Source: Nitzschia sp. DOCU1 (Eukaryota > Bacillariophyta > Bacillariophyceae > Bacillariales > Bacillariaceae). Taken from it: DNA of 64,000 nucleotides. Location of the stretch: assembly GCA_951394045.1 (NCBI GenBank), contig OX595986.1:3439534-3503533 (forward strand), read 5' to 3'. A model generated the notes under the pieces. That model was not told the origin of the DNA, did not search any database, and was given only the letters and a program-made list of their open reading frames with translations. Of this stretch, positions 20,401-29,900 are shown one piece after another. The position numbers were made by a program, and so were the translations under genes. The stretch's first letter is position 1; each line of letters opens with the position of its first letter.

Positions 20401-22561
20401 TCGGGGAGGGGGGCCGCTTGCGCCTTCCGATGCACCCAACCAACATCCCTTTTCCGGAACGAGCGATGATGAAACGAAACAAATTGGCGATGGGACTGAG
20501 AGGGCTCTTTCGGATGCACCTCTCGTTGGGATATGCATCGATCAGCTGCCGCTGGATGCGTGGGAAGGGCTTGCCGTCTATGCATATATTCGACCCGACG
20601 TAGAAGTCGAAGAAGAAGAGGTATTTCTGGTCGGGTGGGTCAAGAACGCAGAATCAACCGACGGTTTGGTCGAGGTCGAGGGGCATTATATTTCAAGCAT
20701 TGGATACACTGCAGATCCTACAATTGTCAGTCTCGACCCAGAAGACGTCTTTGTCGTGGATGAAAATAATGCCGACTCAGAGTGCGCCGTTGTGATAAAC
20801 ACTCTCCGGCGTGAAGGGAAGTGCCCGAAACCTCAATTTGCAAAGAAGAAGGAACCAGTTGCTCAGAGCAACGAAGTGGCTGCTACTTTTACCAGGCAGC
20901 TTGGCGATGGACTTAAAGTCTTGGGCAGCTTTCCAGACGGGCGACAAGTAGTTTGGCTTTCAAGTGATCCTAGTGCGCTTTATTATACCGCGGATCTTCG
21001 GGAAGAAGCCATCTCCGCGGCTTCTCAAGATTACGTTTCAGCCTTGGAAATGCAGACGGAGAGACCATCTCTTTCGTTTCCAATCTTCCTTGAAACTGTT
21101 GGTTCGGTTTGCTGTCCCTGGGGTTGTAGTCTCTATGATCCCGATAAACCCGAGAGACTGGCCTTTGTTACGAGGAGTGTGGACGATTTTCGGGCGCACT
21201 GTGATCAATGCCATTTCTACGGGACCAGGGCTGATGCCGCCGACTTAGGACAAGGCCATAGCTTTGTTCGTGTTGTTGAGGGGAAGGACATCCAAGAGCT
21301 TGCTTCGGGCTTGTCCGGTTCTATTATTGCTATGCTTCCATCGTTTTTGTCACGTGCTACCAACGATTCGTTGGACGAAGCGAGCCTCGCAAGAGAGTTC
21401 GTCACATCTCCGACCGGAGAGAAGCTGCGCCTCACCTGGGCCGACCCGTTGTTGCGCGAAGAGCTGTCCGCCGAGGCGCAAAAATACGAAAGCACCTGCT
21501 TGAGCTCTACTGTGAACCTTTGGCTAGCAATTGGTCATTTGTTTGATGTGGATATTTCGGGGCTGTATCGTCTGACTCAAGCGGAGTTTGAGGCTGCGAT
21601 GCCGGATCTATCGGACGAAGCGAAAAAGAGCACAAACCTTCCGCTGGGGGATTGCTGTCAACTAATTCCTGCCGTCGGTGTTAAAGAAAGACGCTTCCTG
21701 GACTGCGCATTATGCTCGTTGCCATGGGAAAAGTGTATCGGTAAAGCCGTCGCTATTGCCAGTATGGGTGCCCCTAGCACTTCAACTACTAGAGGCATTG
21801 GGTGCATGCTACGGAGTGATACTTCGTTCGAAAAGTCGAGTGCCGTTGATGAAAACGAATTTCCTGGTGCGATTGGCGAGGCCAAGGCCTTGCTCCTTCG
21901 AGTTGCAGATTTGATTCCTACAAGCACAGGCCTGCAAATGAGGGACGCAGCTGGGGAGTCCGACCCTCTAAAGGGTTTTCGGCTATGGGACAAAGGAAAC
22001 TTTGACGTTTGGAAGGCGTTTGTACGGGACTGCTCGAGTCCTCGTATGCTTGCGCAAGCGTTGACAACCCTTTTGGGTTCTATTGACAGGAACCGAATGC
22101 CTGCGTGGTGGAAGCACGACGGCGCAGGCTGGTCGACGGCGCAAATGGTGATGGCTAGTGCGAGCATGGAAACATTCTTCTTGCATCTTTATGTGTTGGA
22201 CATTGCACTTTCAGAGACGATTGGCAAATCCTTTTTGTCTAAAGGATCTACGGATTCTACCTTGAACAAGAAACGAAAATTCGGGCAGACGGAGGAGTCC
22301 GCAAAAGAAAAGATGGATCGATGGTTGGCCGCTGCGATGGAGGAAGGGTTTACTAGATTCGCAGGTGAACACGAATCATATTGCATCTTTTGTGATGACG
22401 GTGGCGAGAGTCTTTTATGCTGCGAACTCTGCTCGAATGTCCAGCACCCTGAGTGCTGCGAACCTCCTATTGAGGACCATGAGGGCTTTGACTGGGTCTG
22501 CGATACGTGCATTAACGATATCTGCCACAAGAAGGGCATTGATCCTGCTCGTAGTAAGTAG
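14495..22561 (+). CDS. Giant single-exon nuclear-type protein with PHD-like fingers and a PDZ domain
   Basis: An uninterrupted frame of 2688 residues starts at the ATG at 14495. A Cys/His cluster at about residues 623-655 (CSASSC.., LLTCCNCERVLHESC) looks like a PHD finger. A PDZ-like domain lies at about 1434-1505 (GFGFEVVRW, GRVHKHSPAYARGLRAGDELLSAGG). Further Cys pairs occur near 1067-1098 and near 2205-2245. A canonical C-terminal PHD finger lies at about 2628-2675 (CIFCDDGGESLLCCELC, H.ECC, WVCDTC). The N-terminal third is helical, resembling PLU-1-type regions, and the middle (about 1530-1720) is low-complexity. PHD fingers read histone tails, so a chromatin role is likely, but no catalytic domain is recognised. 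Absence of introns over 8 kb is notable beside intron-rich neighbours. Confidence 0.8.
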   Translation: MTRSDEVRRNASFRGNLLELASFLTKLQFDLVPEGLATVLPSRDAETADPSAANNAENDFLVVSMEDLQKVLAYRRLLSKEEKLLNQMIEAKDAGQVDSRFDRLGQLMSEQVKVELEETQGLLKEFTTRTHRIHFLWTRLEVWWAKIASQKLLLNSVQEFAVDQHYRTVCCYSALMNLPASKYFRDVLPEPVEDETDPTHASMSAFHNNELSCCSLPLPPNKHTWREFSRIARMVGLLENELIEEERQVHPRQLAMKSPCIYYEVQPEKYRHHRQSHAGTFDFEPHDLVALWVRAQRNTQALRQMWMLFEAKPLLDDKTTFSPARLRLVGDDSRGTGKRLVDNSDHQIDAPPKRREFVAELMGNPKYASKRITELSNRVDRLVEWAVTNQVLFTHKHVQRYLMASPSIRQKRKFDHIQNTQEEDQLKRAKRDFSSKSDVLKLLEACQSFVLQWFARRNRFVASFLFAKSTDNHHVDLSSTKADHEAIVESFATVYNHFKANFKKKFEDAGGREGANFYADDDTLAKVDARLRVCEQRYNGGKIALKDQLLAMLEALKASANWNAQQNSMIDRATEDLKMLFRHFFERKRDVYDIAMELVSIFEADSPKDISVLLENVSKPWPTGCSASSCRENEGKLLTCCNCERVLHESCAPGGFKKVTLAEITASSDSLRLLLQLARPSIDVPAPDFSNDTSLEYTEVDIDIERRRNEDGTVPPLGLGLRSLEECVKLFDELNRDSATVLDLMKTMETEKRTRKPGHPVKGVKVGSFLVIEAKSGCGKSAGVRSCDIISAVEHFEFADAADAAEYGNKGLVELKSLSNLQATQYLQIKSTKLRLKVLRPSRNLVHRSHLWMNSLKNANGNLLNALREGPMDLFCCADCSNQAPGNEASNNPPSSHDIVEEARRCKAVIRRVGLESCALPFVDEDIFTIQDAIRDGSGSDGMFFCLRRLDAIMTFIIGKHTASFPEGTPIVTHPMALPPWAQGDRSMRKFQWAPDGSEDKPVDLLCRALLAWQEVEVDETKKIAKRQVIRNFLTFIAAWGALPSSCGEGLVRTKGPPEVFLRMQEPWFGRSCVFCCSRPGDDGSIACTNALCAQLSRTDSVKMDDLSHEDASKVLDDIREYNEFSSLVGTTFLVLPDDPLVVALAESSVLKVDHCGRPVEFVIASYLPPSFVPMATKSKPKDSHFDRYEGDEGIFHLLPLATVTQLNYLLNRCTTRKKGSASPEHGDLSWICLDVLNEGGVARYSHRELKMKLAESDAIRRSIDENIALLNGANEQEAAVAYTPRQVHDFGRSDTPESGLDVDVVASHRELVDIIVSRGLIPESVCRRLSSRESDESCQSTGGSESSGFDGQGGRFVTTSTPITVDILPTGRTDCDLLYSDLHFSSSMSPAWTESLLPKSLYRPQASSQFGSTVETILLQRSEQSASEEDYDGVGFGFEVVRWAGDTKTWIGRVHKHSPAYARGLRAGDELLSAGGLVLSELQSPLGLAELATALLGAPLQVRLGPQCADPIRLVLSAVKGSNLPLESVVLTIRRPKPGEEREFEPCDARDVRAVQRAIMGSFDLYNSSTRGLPNESQRTNLAEGNELRSGSPTQSDEQEASLGAMGETDDISWAPSEVNIADTFELSNDFDPLWVEPANQHQANSLPAPPQAQDAAVLPGSSVDNPIALEASPIDDESSEGHLREDQILVASRSDASSAFRGPPEPRMASEISQRSIPLASPPIVPQHQIAVPQPRPRPRISIQDLSSRLPSCNERRVPASFGDLYIAAEGGTILTLMECSMFLECVLDAKPKLGMRLLCPRYSLTVIAEQSSAIAIWTDEQIVQIPRISKAVYNNILSKDYMRAINTTKPEVGGIIFDEGGYQYKQPVDILPIDRLIEGFLQKERAEQEAQLRQFEARFEGGALNYVPEAFLPPAPVHPNLQVHQQTMVQHHHNSEFAAGANLFAPPQLRPADPDRGTGGVFASRIRGGGPLAPSDAPNQHPFSGTSDDETKQIGDGTERALSDAPLVGICIDQLPLDAWEGLAVYAYIRPDVEVEEEEVFLVGWVKNAESTDGLVEVEGHYISSIGYTADPTIVSLDPEDVFVVDENNADSECAVVINTLRREGKCPKPQFAKKKEPVAQSNEVAATFTRQLGDGLKVLGSFPDGRQVVWLSSDPSALYYTADLREEAISAASQDYVSALEMQTERPSLSFPIFLETVGSVCCPWGCSLYDPDKPERLAFVTRSVDDFRAHCDQCHFYGTRADAADLGQGHSFVRVVEGKDIQELASGLSGSIIAMLPSFLSRATNDSLDEASLAREFVTSPTGEKLRLTWADPLLREELSAEAQKYESTCLSSTVNLWLAIGHLFDVDISGLYRLTQAEFEAAMPDLSDEAKKSTNLPLGDCCQLIPAVGVKERRFLDCALCSLPWEKCIGKAVAIASMGAPSTSTTRGIGCMLRSDTSFEKSSAVDENEFPGAIGEAKALLLRVADLIPTSTGLQMRDAAGESDPLKGFRLWDKGNFDVWKAFVRDCSSPRMLAQALTTLLGSIDRNRMPAWWKHDGAGWSTAQMVMASASMETFFLHLYVLDIALSETIGKSFLSKGSTDSTLNKKRKFGQTEESAKEKMDRWLAAAMEEGFTRFAGEHESYCIFCDDGGESLLCCELCSNVQHPECCEPPIEDHEGFDWVCDTCINDICHKKGIDPARSK

Positions 22562-23065
22562 TAGCAACGGTAACTCTATCCGAATGGAAAAATATTGATC
22601 GACGCCAACTTTCTTCATGACCATCGTCAACCTATTGCTACTCTATGCACGCGTTCGGGCTATCTCAGGCAAGCATTCCACGTGGAGCATCGTCCGTGTA
22701 GAGACCACACGTACCTGGTACCGTACGTACGCTTCCAGACGGGTGGAATCTTTGTCTCTGAAAGTGACAAACGACTCCGTTTTCGCTGTTTTGAGTCCCG
22801 TTATTCCGGATTCCTTCTTGGCAGTTGCACGTTTCCAGATTTTTCATCTACTCCGCGGATCCTGCAAGACCGCCCCAAAGCCAACGACGAGTTCCTTCTC
22901 TTTTTGGCTCTCCGAGGATCCTTTCGCAGCTCTCCCGCCCGTCGCCAATGGAGGCACTTGTTAGATGATTCTCGCCGTTGTGCTATAGAAATAGCATCCT
23001 TGTAGAAAGTTCTACGAATACCACAATCATCATAAGAGTGTGAATGCTTCATCACCACAACCACC
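22562..23065. other. Intergenic region upstream of LETM1
   Basis: 504 bp with overlapping open frames on both strands but none with recognisable similarity, so I regard it as non-coding. It includes the LETM1 promoter. Confidence 0.5.
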
Positions 23066-26000
23066 ATGTTTGGAATTGCTGCTGCTCGTCGGTGTCTTAA
23101 GGAAGGCTCGCGACGCTTGGACCGAAATATTGAAGGTCATTTGCTTCGGCGGTCGAAGAAGTTGCTCTCGGACCGAGTGCCGACGGCGACGACGACGACG
23201 ACACGGAACCACTATTCGCTGCACAGGGGGGCTAACTTGAATACCGATCGAATCGGAATCCAACGAATAGTGGAAGTAGCTGCTGGATCTTTCAATACTT
23301 GCGAAGATCGACAATGGAGGAAAGATTCTCAAAGGCGAAGCCTTCATTGGGAACCCAAAACGGCATTTGATCGGAACGTGGACCATGCACGATGGTCGTC
23401 TCATGGTCTACTAACAAAGAGCCGCATGACGACCTCGACTACATTGTTGGATGCGCCACGCCGTCCCCTCGAGTGGAAGCCATCTTTGACATCAACGCCC
23501 TTTACCGCCTGGACGACCTTTCAGGATCCACAGAACTTGTTGTCACTGGGGGCGGGCAGTCGAGGTTCGTTGATCAATTATAGTTCTGCTACTGGTTCGA
23601 AGCGATATCTATCCACGGAATCGAGTGGGGGGCCGAATTCTCAGTATAAGACGTCTGCAAAGATTCCGACGCCCAAAGAGCCCCCGAACAATTCCATTTT
23701 CAATTTTTCGTCCTTTGATCCGCAAGCACTGTTGAAATCGCTCTTGGGGACTACGTGGTCCATCACCAAGATTGTACTGACATTCCTGGTGAAAGTTCCC
23801 ATGAATACTTTATTTTACTTGACGCATCCTCAGGAACGCCGAGAAAAGATTCAGGAAATCAAGGGGCATGCCAAGAAGGAATTCGACCACTATTGGACAG
23901 GGACAAAGGTGAGTCAGAATAAGGTGGATGGGGTTTGGGTCGGTTGTATGCATCAATCTCACTTTTGTCTCTGTGACGTACTTAGCTTCTCATGGCAGAT
24001 GTGAGGACGGCTCGTGATTTGATAAAACGAACGCTGTCCGGATCAGCATTGAGTCGGCGAGAGCGCAAGCAGCTGCTCCGAACTGTCTCGGACTTGTTTC
24101 GGCTGGTACCCTTTTCCATGTTTTTGATTATCCCTGCTGCCGAGTTTGCCCTGCCCTTTGCTTTGCGCATCTTTCCGAACATGCTCCCGAGTACATACCA
24201 AGATTCTCTCAAGGCGGAAGAAACTATGAAGCGGGAACTGCAGTCTCGCATCGCCATGGCTCATTTCTTTCAAGAGTAAGTATATTCGGTTTCGCCAGAA
24301 AAGTACATTGTTGAGAGTGATCAGAGGCACTAACGATTTTGAATTCTTTCAGGACATTGGAGGAATTGGCAAAGGAACAAAAACGCATTGCCGCCAAAAG
24401 AAATGTCGAGTCGCCCAACAATGAAATTGCCAACATGCAGGAACAATCGGCAGCCTCCATGTTGGAGTTCTTGGATCGATCAAGGAAAGGAGAAATGATG
24501 CCTCCGGATGTGATTATTCAGTACGCAAAATACTTTCAAGATGATTTGACGTTGGACAATATGCCTCGAATGCAATTGGTCAATATGTGTCGCTACATGA
24601 AACTACAACCTTATGGCGCGGAATCGTTTTTGAGATTTCAACTTCGACACCGAATTCGACTACTAAAGGAAGATGACCAACGTATCATTTGGGAAGGAAT
24701 CGATTCATTGACCAAGATGGAACTACGTGAGGCGTGTCAGGAACGGGGAATGCGATCGACGGGGTTGAGCAAGGAAGCTTACAAGCGATCCCTTCAGCAA
24801 TGGCTGGACTTGAGCGTGCACAAAAATGTCCCCATTAGTCTACTCATCATGAGTCGAATTTTCTTTTTGCAAGAAGAAATCTCGCAGCCTGCGCCGGGTG
24901 ACGAAGCGGCAAAGAATGTTGCCAGTTTGGCGGATGCAATCAGTGGGATGGACAAGGAAGTTCTAAATGAAGTGATTTTGGAAGTAGCAACGCAGGAAGA
25001 AAGAAAAAGCAACCCCGATATTCGAAAGATCAAACTGGAAGTGGTGACACAACAAAACGAAAGGATCCGAGAAGAGCGACAGGCAGCCGAAAAGAAGAAA
25101 AAAGCGAGCGAGAAAGTGGAGCCTCCACCAGCCGAGGAGCCGGTCGCAACGGTAGAGCTGGAACTATCACCGGAGCAGGCGGAAAAGTTGGCGCATGTCG
25201 TGGGAGCGCAACAAAAGGATACCCAAAATCTCATTATCAAGACGAATGACCTGTCCTCTGCCACGGAACCATCCAAGAAGAAGGTTGCGGAAAGCGCAGC
25301 AGTGGACGAGGAAAAGGAGCACGACCTTTCTCCGGCTGAAATGGATGCCATTTCGCAACTGCTTTCTGCTGACCCAGTGAGCAAGGAACGGGAAGATTTG
25401 GCTCGAATCAAGTCGGCGATTGCAGAAAAGGAGGAAGCAAAAGGGAGGCCTGACTTTGGAGACATGAAATCCAGCGATGATAAGATGAGCGGGGCTGAAA
25501 AGGTCGAGGCCGCTTTTAATTCTGCGACGGCGGAGAGTCCTGTAACAAGGGACGACAAACAGGCAGCAGCTTCGATCGAAAAGATGTTGAAGACGGCTGC
25601 AGAAGAAGCCGATAAATCGACGGTCTTTTCTACCGAGACGAAAATGTCACCACCGACTTCAGTCGAGAAGGAACAAATGAAAGACGAGGAGGAGGCGCAT
25701 GTAGAAGACCCTGTTGTGGCCAGACTGAAGAAAAAATTGGAATCCATGGTGGACAAAATTGAGCTACAACTTTCTGACGTCGAGGGAAAGATCGGCGACA
25801 AGCTACACTTTCTAGACAAGGACGCCGATGGTGTTCTTTCGAGGGAGGAAATGGCTGAAGCCTTGCACCTGGTACTCAAACGAAAGATTACATTTGAAGA
25901 GGCGATGGAGATCGCTGACAGCATTGTAAGTCGCTGGTTAAGGTCCTCAGGAGGAGTCTTTCTCGTTTTCCCCTTCATCTCACACATGGCTTTGAAACTT

Positions 26001-26225
26001 TTTCATATGCAGGACGAGAACAAAGACGGTGTTTTCACAGTCCAAGAGTTGATCAAGTGGATCGAGACGAGCAAATTGGTGCAGCTTGAAAGCGAGGGCC
26101 GTGATGCCGACATGGATAGAATAATGGAGAAAGTCACGTCGTCAGATGCGACGAAGGACGACGTCACAAAAGCAAACGATGCCGTATCGGACTCTAAAGG
26201 CACCAAGCCAGAACCAACGAAGTAA
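23066..26225 (+). CDS. LETM1: LETM1-type mitochondrial inner-membrane protein with EF-hands
   Basis: Exons 23066..23908, 23986..24275, 24353..25925 and 26013..26225 give 972 residues. The N-terminus is Arg-rich and amphipathic (MFGIAAARRCLKEGSRR), typical of mitochondrial import. The LETM1 core includes a TM segment (IVLTFLVKVPMNTLFYL), LSRRERKQLLRTVSDLFRLVPF and LFPNMLPST after a single change (RIFPNMLPST), and the ribosome-binding-like helical domain (MCRYMKLQPYG, LTKMELREACQERGM). A coiled, charged region follows, then two canonical EF-hand loops: D.DADGVLSREE at about 866 and DENKDGVFTVQE at 903-914. LETM1 mediates mitochondrial K+/H+ or Ca2+/H+ exchange (family knowledge). The last intron, 87 nt, is open in frame and separates the EF-hands; retention would insert 29 residues. 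Confidence 0.92.
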
Positions 26226-26991
26226 ACACACCATTCTTATTAAACATTTTAACGCACACGAATTTTGAGTTGTTGACGACGCGCTACTCGCTTTCCCGCT
26301 AGTATTCTAGTAAATTTACATAACTACATCGGCAAGGTATTGGACATTGAAGCCTGCATGAGATCAAAAAGAGAATACGGTAGTCACTGACCCGTTGTCC
26401 GATTGTAAATCGTGTGCAGGGGTAGATCTCTGGCCGTGCTATTCCTTCATCCTCTTTTTAACTACGCCTAAGTCTTGTGACAAGGCTCCGAGAGTGCCAA
26501 TGAATTAGTCTCTATTAATTTACCGCTCTACCGGTCTCGTAGCTAGTGTGGCAGGGTACATTTTAGTCTAACTCCCTGTAGCAATAGACACCAACATACC
26601 AATCATATCTGCGTGTGCGGGTACGCGATATCTCGGTTTGAGACCGTCCAGGCGCCGTTCGGGTGATGGTGCCGGTTGGCCGAGCTCATGTGACAAGCAT
26701 GCATACCTATGGTACTTAAGATATTCTCGCGCCTGCCATTCCAGTGTGCGTGCGTTGCGAGCTTATTTCGACACGCCGAGCCCCGCTGTGAGTTTTTCAA
26801 AAGAAGCAAGAGACTTGCTATGCCAATGAATCCAATGTCATGTCATCGCGACGGACAGCACTGCGGCTCCATCAAAAACATTTTCCGTTCCCCATTTTCC
26901 TTCTTCACATTGCAATTTTGAGTTCATCGATTGCGGTAGTAGCGACCGCCCCAGGAATAACGCTTCCTTTCATTCTATCCACTAAAAAGTC
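26226..26991. other. Intergenic region between LETM1 and the ABC transporter
   Basis: 766 bp with no supported gene. A short match to a tRNA 5' half (GGTTGGCCGAG, near 26673) has no complete cloverleaf. The region should contain the ABC transporter promoter. Confidence 0.5.
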
Positions 26992-29900
26992 ATGTCTACC
27001 GAGAACAAGGAACGAAAGCGGGTCTCGCTGGACGTGGAGACCAGCGGAGGTCCGCTATTCGATTCGATAACCAGGGCTGGCAATGAATTTGTGAGAGGAT
27101 TCCGACGAGAGGCGAGTACGCCGCGACTGGGATCGGCGTTGCACCAGAACTCGGAACGGCCGCGTTATCTCCGAGGGTTAACAATGAGGCGTAATTTACG
27201 TCAGGGATTCACAAGATTCCTGAGATCCCGGAGTGATCAGTTCGAGAATGAAGCGGACGAAAGTAATTTTGACCGAGACGTTAGAGATTACGTCACCAAA
27301 GAATTTATGCTCGACGATACAGATGGTATCACGGGCTTGTCCGAAGATAAAATGATTCACAAGATGGTGGACGAAGTACAGAGTGAACGTGAGGTAGTGG
27401 AAGCTTCGCAGAAGCTGCGAGAGATCAATTCGATCATCCGTCCCTACTGGCCCGATAGCAAGTACAATCCTTTGCGGCCCTATCCTCTGGAAGTCAGAAT
27501 TCACAACGCCCAGTATGATTACATCGAGAAAGAGAAAGACCACACAAAAATTTCTAACGTGTACAACACGTCCTGCGTTTACTCGCTCACTCGATTGCTG
27601 GGGAGAGCGAGCCGGTGTCAACCTCGACCCAAAAAGAATCATATCAGGAATCCGATTCTCAAGAATATCAACTTGGTCATTCAGCCGGGCAAGCAATATT
27701 TAGTTCTGGGCCCACCAGGCAGCGGGAAATCCACCCTGCTGAAAATGATTGCTGGGCGACTACCTGTTAACAAGTACCACACCCTGGAAGGGAGCATTAC
27801 GTATAATGGTCGATCCCTTCTCGATCAGATGAAAGGAATTTACATCGAAAATGCCTTTGGATATGTCGACCAGCTTGACAAGCATGCACCTTTATACACC
27901 GTTGGTGAGACTTTGGATTTCGCGTTTCAGTGTCAGGCCGGTGGGAAGTTCGTAAGAGAACGAGAAGGGATGAGTGAGGAGGACATCAAGTTGCTCGACA
28001 GAGCCGATCACGACAACGTCGCGCTGCAGATAACACTTTGTATTCTCGGTCTGCAGGAAGTGAAGGATACATTCGTCGGTAATACAAATGTACGAGGTGT
28101 TAGTGGTGGTCAGAGACGTCGCGTAACGGTCGGAGAAATGATCATGTCTCGCGTTCCTGTTCTTTGTGGCGACGAAATCTCGACTGGCCTGGACGCTGCT
28201 TCTACATACGATATGGTGGAATCTCTACTGCACATTGGGCGACGGCAACACTTCTCCAGAGTTTTGTCACTTCTACAACCTGCTCCTGAGGTCGTGAGTC
28301 TTTTTGACGAAGTCATCGTACTTGCCGAGGGACACATCATCTACGCAGGTCCCATAGAGGAAGTCGAAGATTACTTTGCGCGTCTTGGGTTTGTCTCCCC
28401 GAGTTTTTGTGATGTGGCCGACTTTCTCCAGCTTGTATCTACCGAAGATCGGGACGATTTGTACGCGGGGCGGAAGGAGGGCAAGAAAGCTCCGTCTGTT
28501 GAAGAGCTGGCACAAATGTTTCGAGAACGTCCAGAAGGTCAGCGGATAGAAGACCTTCTCTCCTCGCCTCAAGAATACGGAATAGATTCTCATGGTGATA
28601 TTGTACAGACCGAAGGTATCTTTCACCTTGAGGCTCTCAAGAGCAAGTACGCGAACAAATGGCACCGATCGACTTATCTGATAAGCCGCCGCTTCTTGAC
28701 GCTGTGGACCAGAGACAAGAAGGTTCTACTTTTCTCCGTTGTACGCAACGTTCTCAACGGGGCTTCGGTAGGTGGAGCATTCTTTAATGCGCAAGATTTC
28801 ACATCGTTACAGGGCGCTCTCTTTCAGACAGGAATCTTCATCCTTCTGGGATCATTACAAAGCGTCGCTGGGCTTGTTGATGATCGGACTCTGTACTACA
28901 AGCATGCGGCTGCAAATTTTTACTCTGCATGGCCTTATGTCATTGGTCGAACAATTTCTCAAATTCCTCAGGTAAATTCTTGACTCGAACTGTCCCGAAA
29001 GTCTGATGCTGGGCTTGTGTCTTACCGTGTGTCCGTTTAAGACCCTTCTGCTGGACACGATCGTATCTGGCTCGGTGTTGTACTGGATGATTGGATTAGG
29101 GCAAAGGGCCAGTGCTTCGAACTTCTTGACGTATCTTTGTATTCTCTTTGTTTTTGCGTCGCTCATGAACCAGCAAATGGCCATGTTCGCGTCATTTGCT
29201 ACAGAAGCTAAGCTCCAGGTCTACTCGGCAGTTACGCTTTTCTTCGCAATTCTTTTCAGTGGCTTCATCATTCCAATCGATACCATTCCTCCGTACTATC
29301 TCATCTTTTATTGGATTAATCCTTTTGCTTGGGCCTACAATGCCTTGGTGGTGAACGAGTTGTACTGCGGCCGCGAAGAGGATCCCGAAGCAGTGCTGAT
29401 TGCAAATGGCTTTGTGACTCCCGACGGAGCTGCTTTTACCAAGAGCTGGATCGGTTGGAGTATCCTGTATATGATGGTATATTGGGTACTTTGTACTATC
29501 GGAACTGCCTTGGGGCTGACCTACTGGAGGGCGACCTCGAAGGGTTCCTCGGCGCCGAAAACATCTGAGAAAATTGATGAGGAAGGGGGGGAGACTGAGA
29601 ACGGGGAGAAAATTGAGATTCCATTCAAGCCTCTTACGTTGTCCTTTCAGGATCTGTCCTATGTAGTGACGGCGTCGACTTCCAGCGACAAGCTCGTGTT
29701 GTTGAGAAATGTTAGTGGTATCTTCCGTCCTGGACGAATGACCGCACTGATGGGCTCTTCTGGAGCAGGGTAAGTAGGCCTGCTTTTATTTTGATTGTTT
29801 CGATTCCGATGGAATAAGTTCACCATGGCCCCTGTTGCATTTCTATTCTTTTCAGGAAAACAACGTTGATGGTATGTTTCGATGCTTCTAGATAGTGTGG

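Noticed and set aside
22595..23005. Possible small gene between the PHD/PDZ gene and LETM1
   Set aside because: Overlapping frames exist on both strands with no similarity or targeting signal, so no frame is favoured.
24794..25987. 397-codon minus-strand frame inside LETM1
   Set aside because: It is antisense to the Lys/Glu-rich LETM1 coiled region; its Ser-rich translation reflects codon bias, not a gene.
26660..26720. tRNA-like sequence GGTTGGCCGAG
   Set aside because: It resembles the 5' half of a Leu or Ser tRNA, but I find no anticodon arm, T loop or closing acceptor stem downstream.
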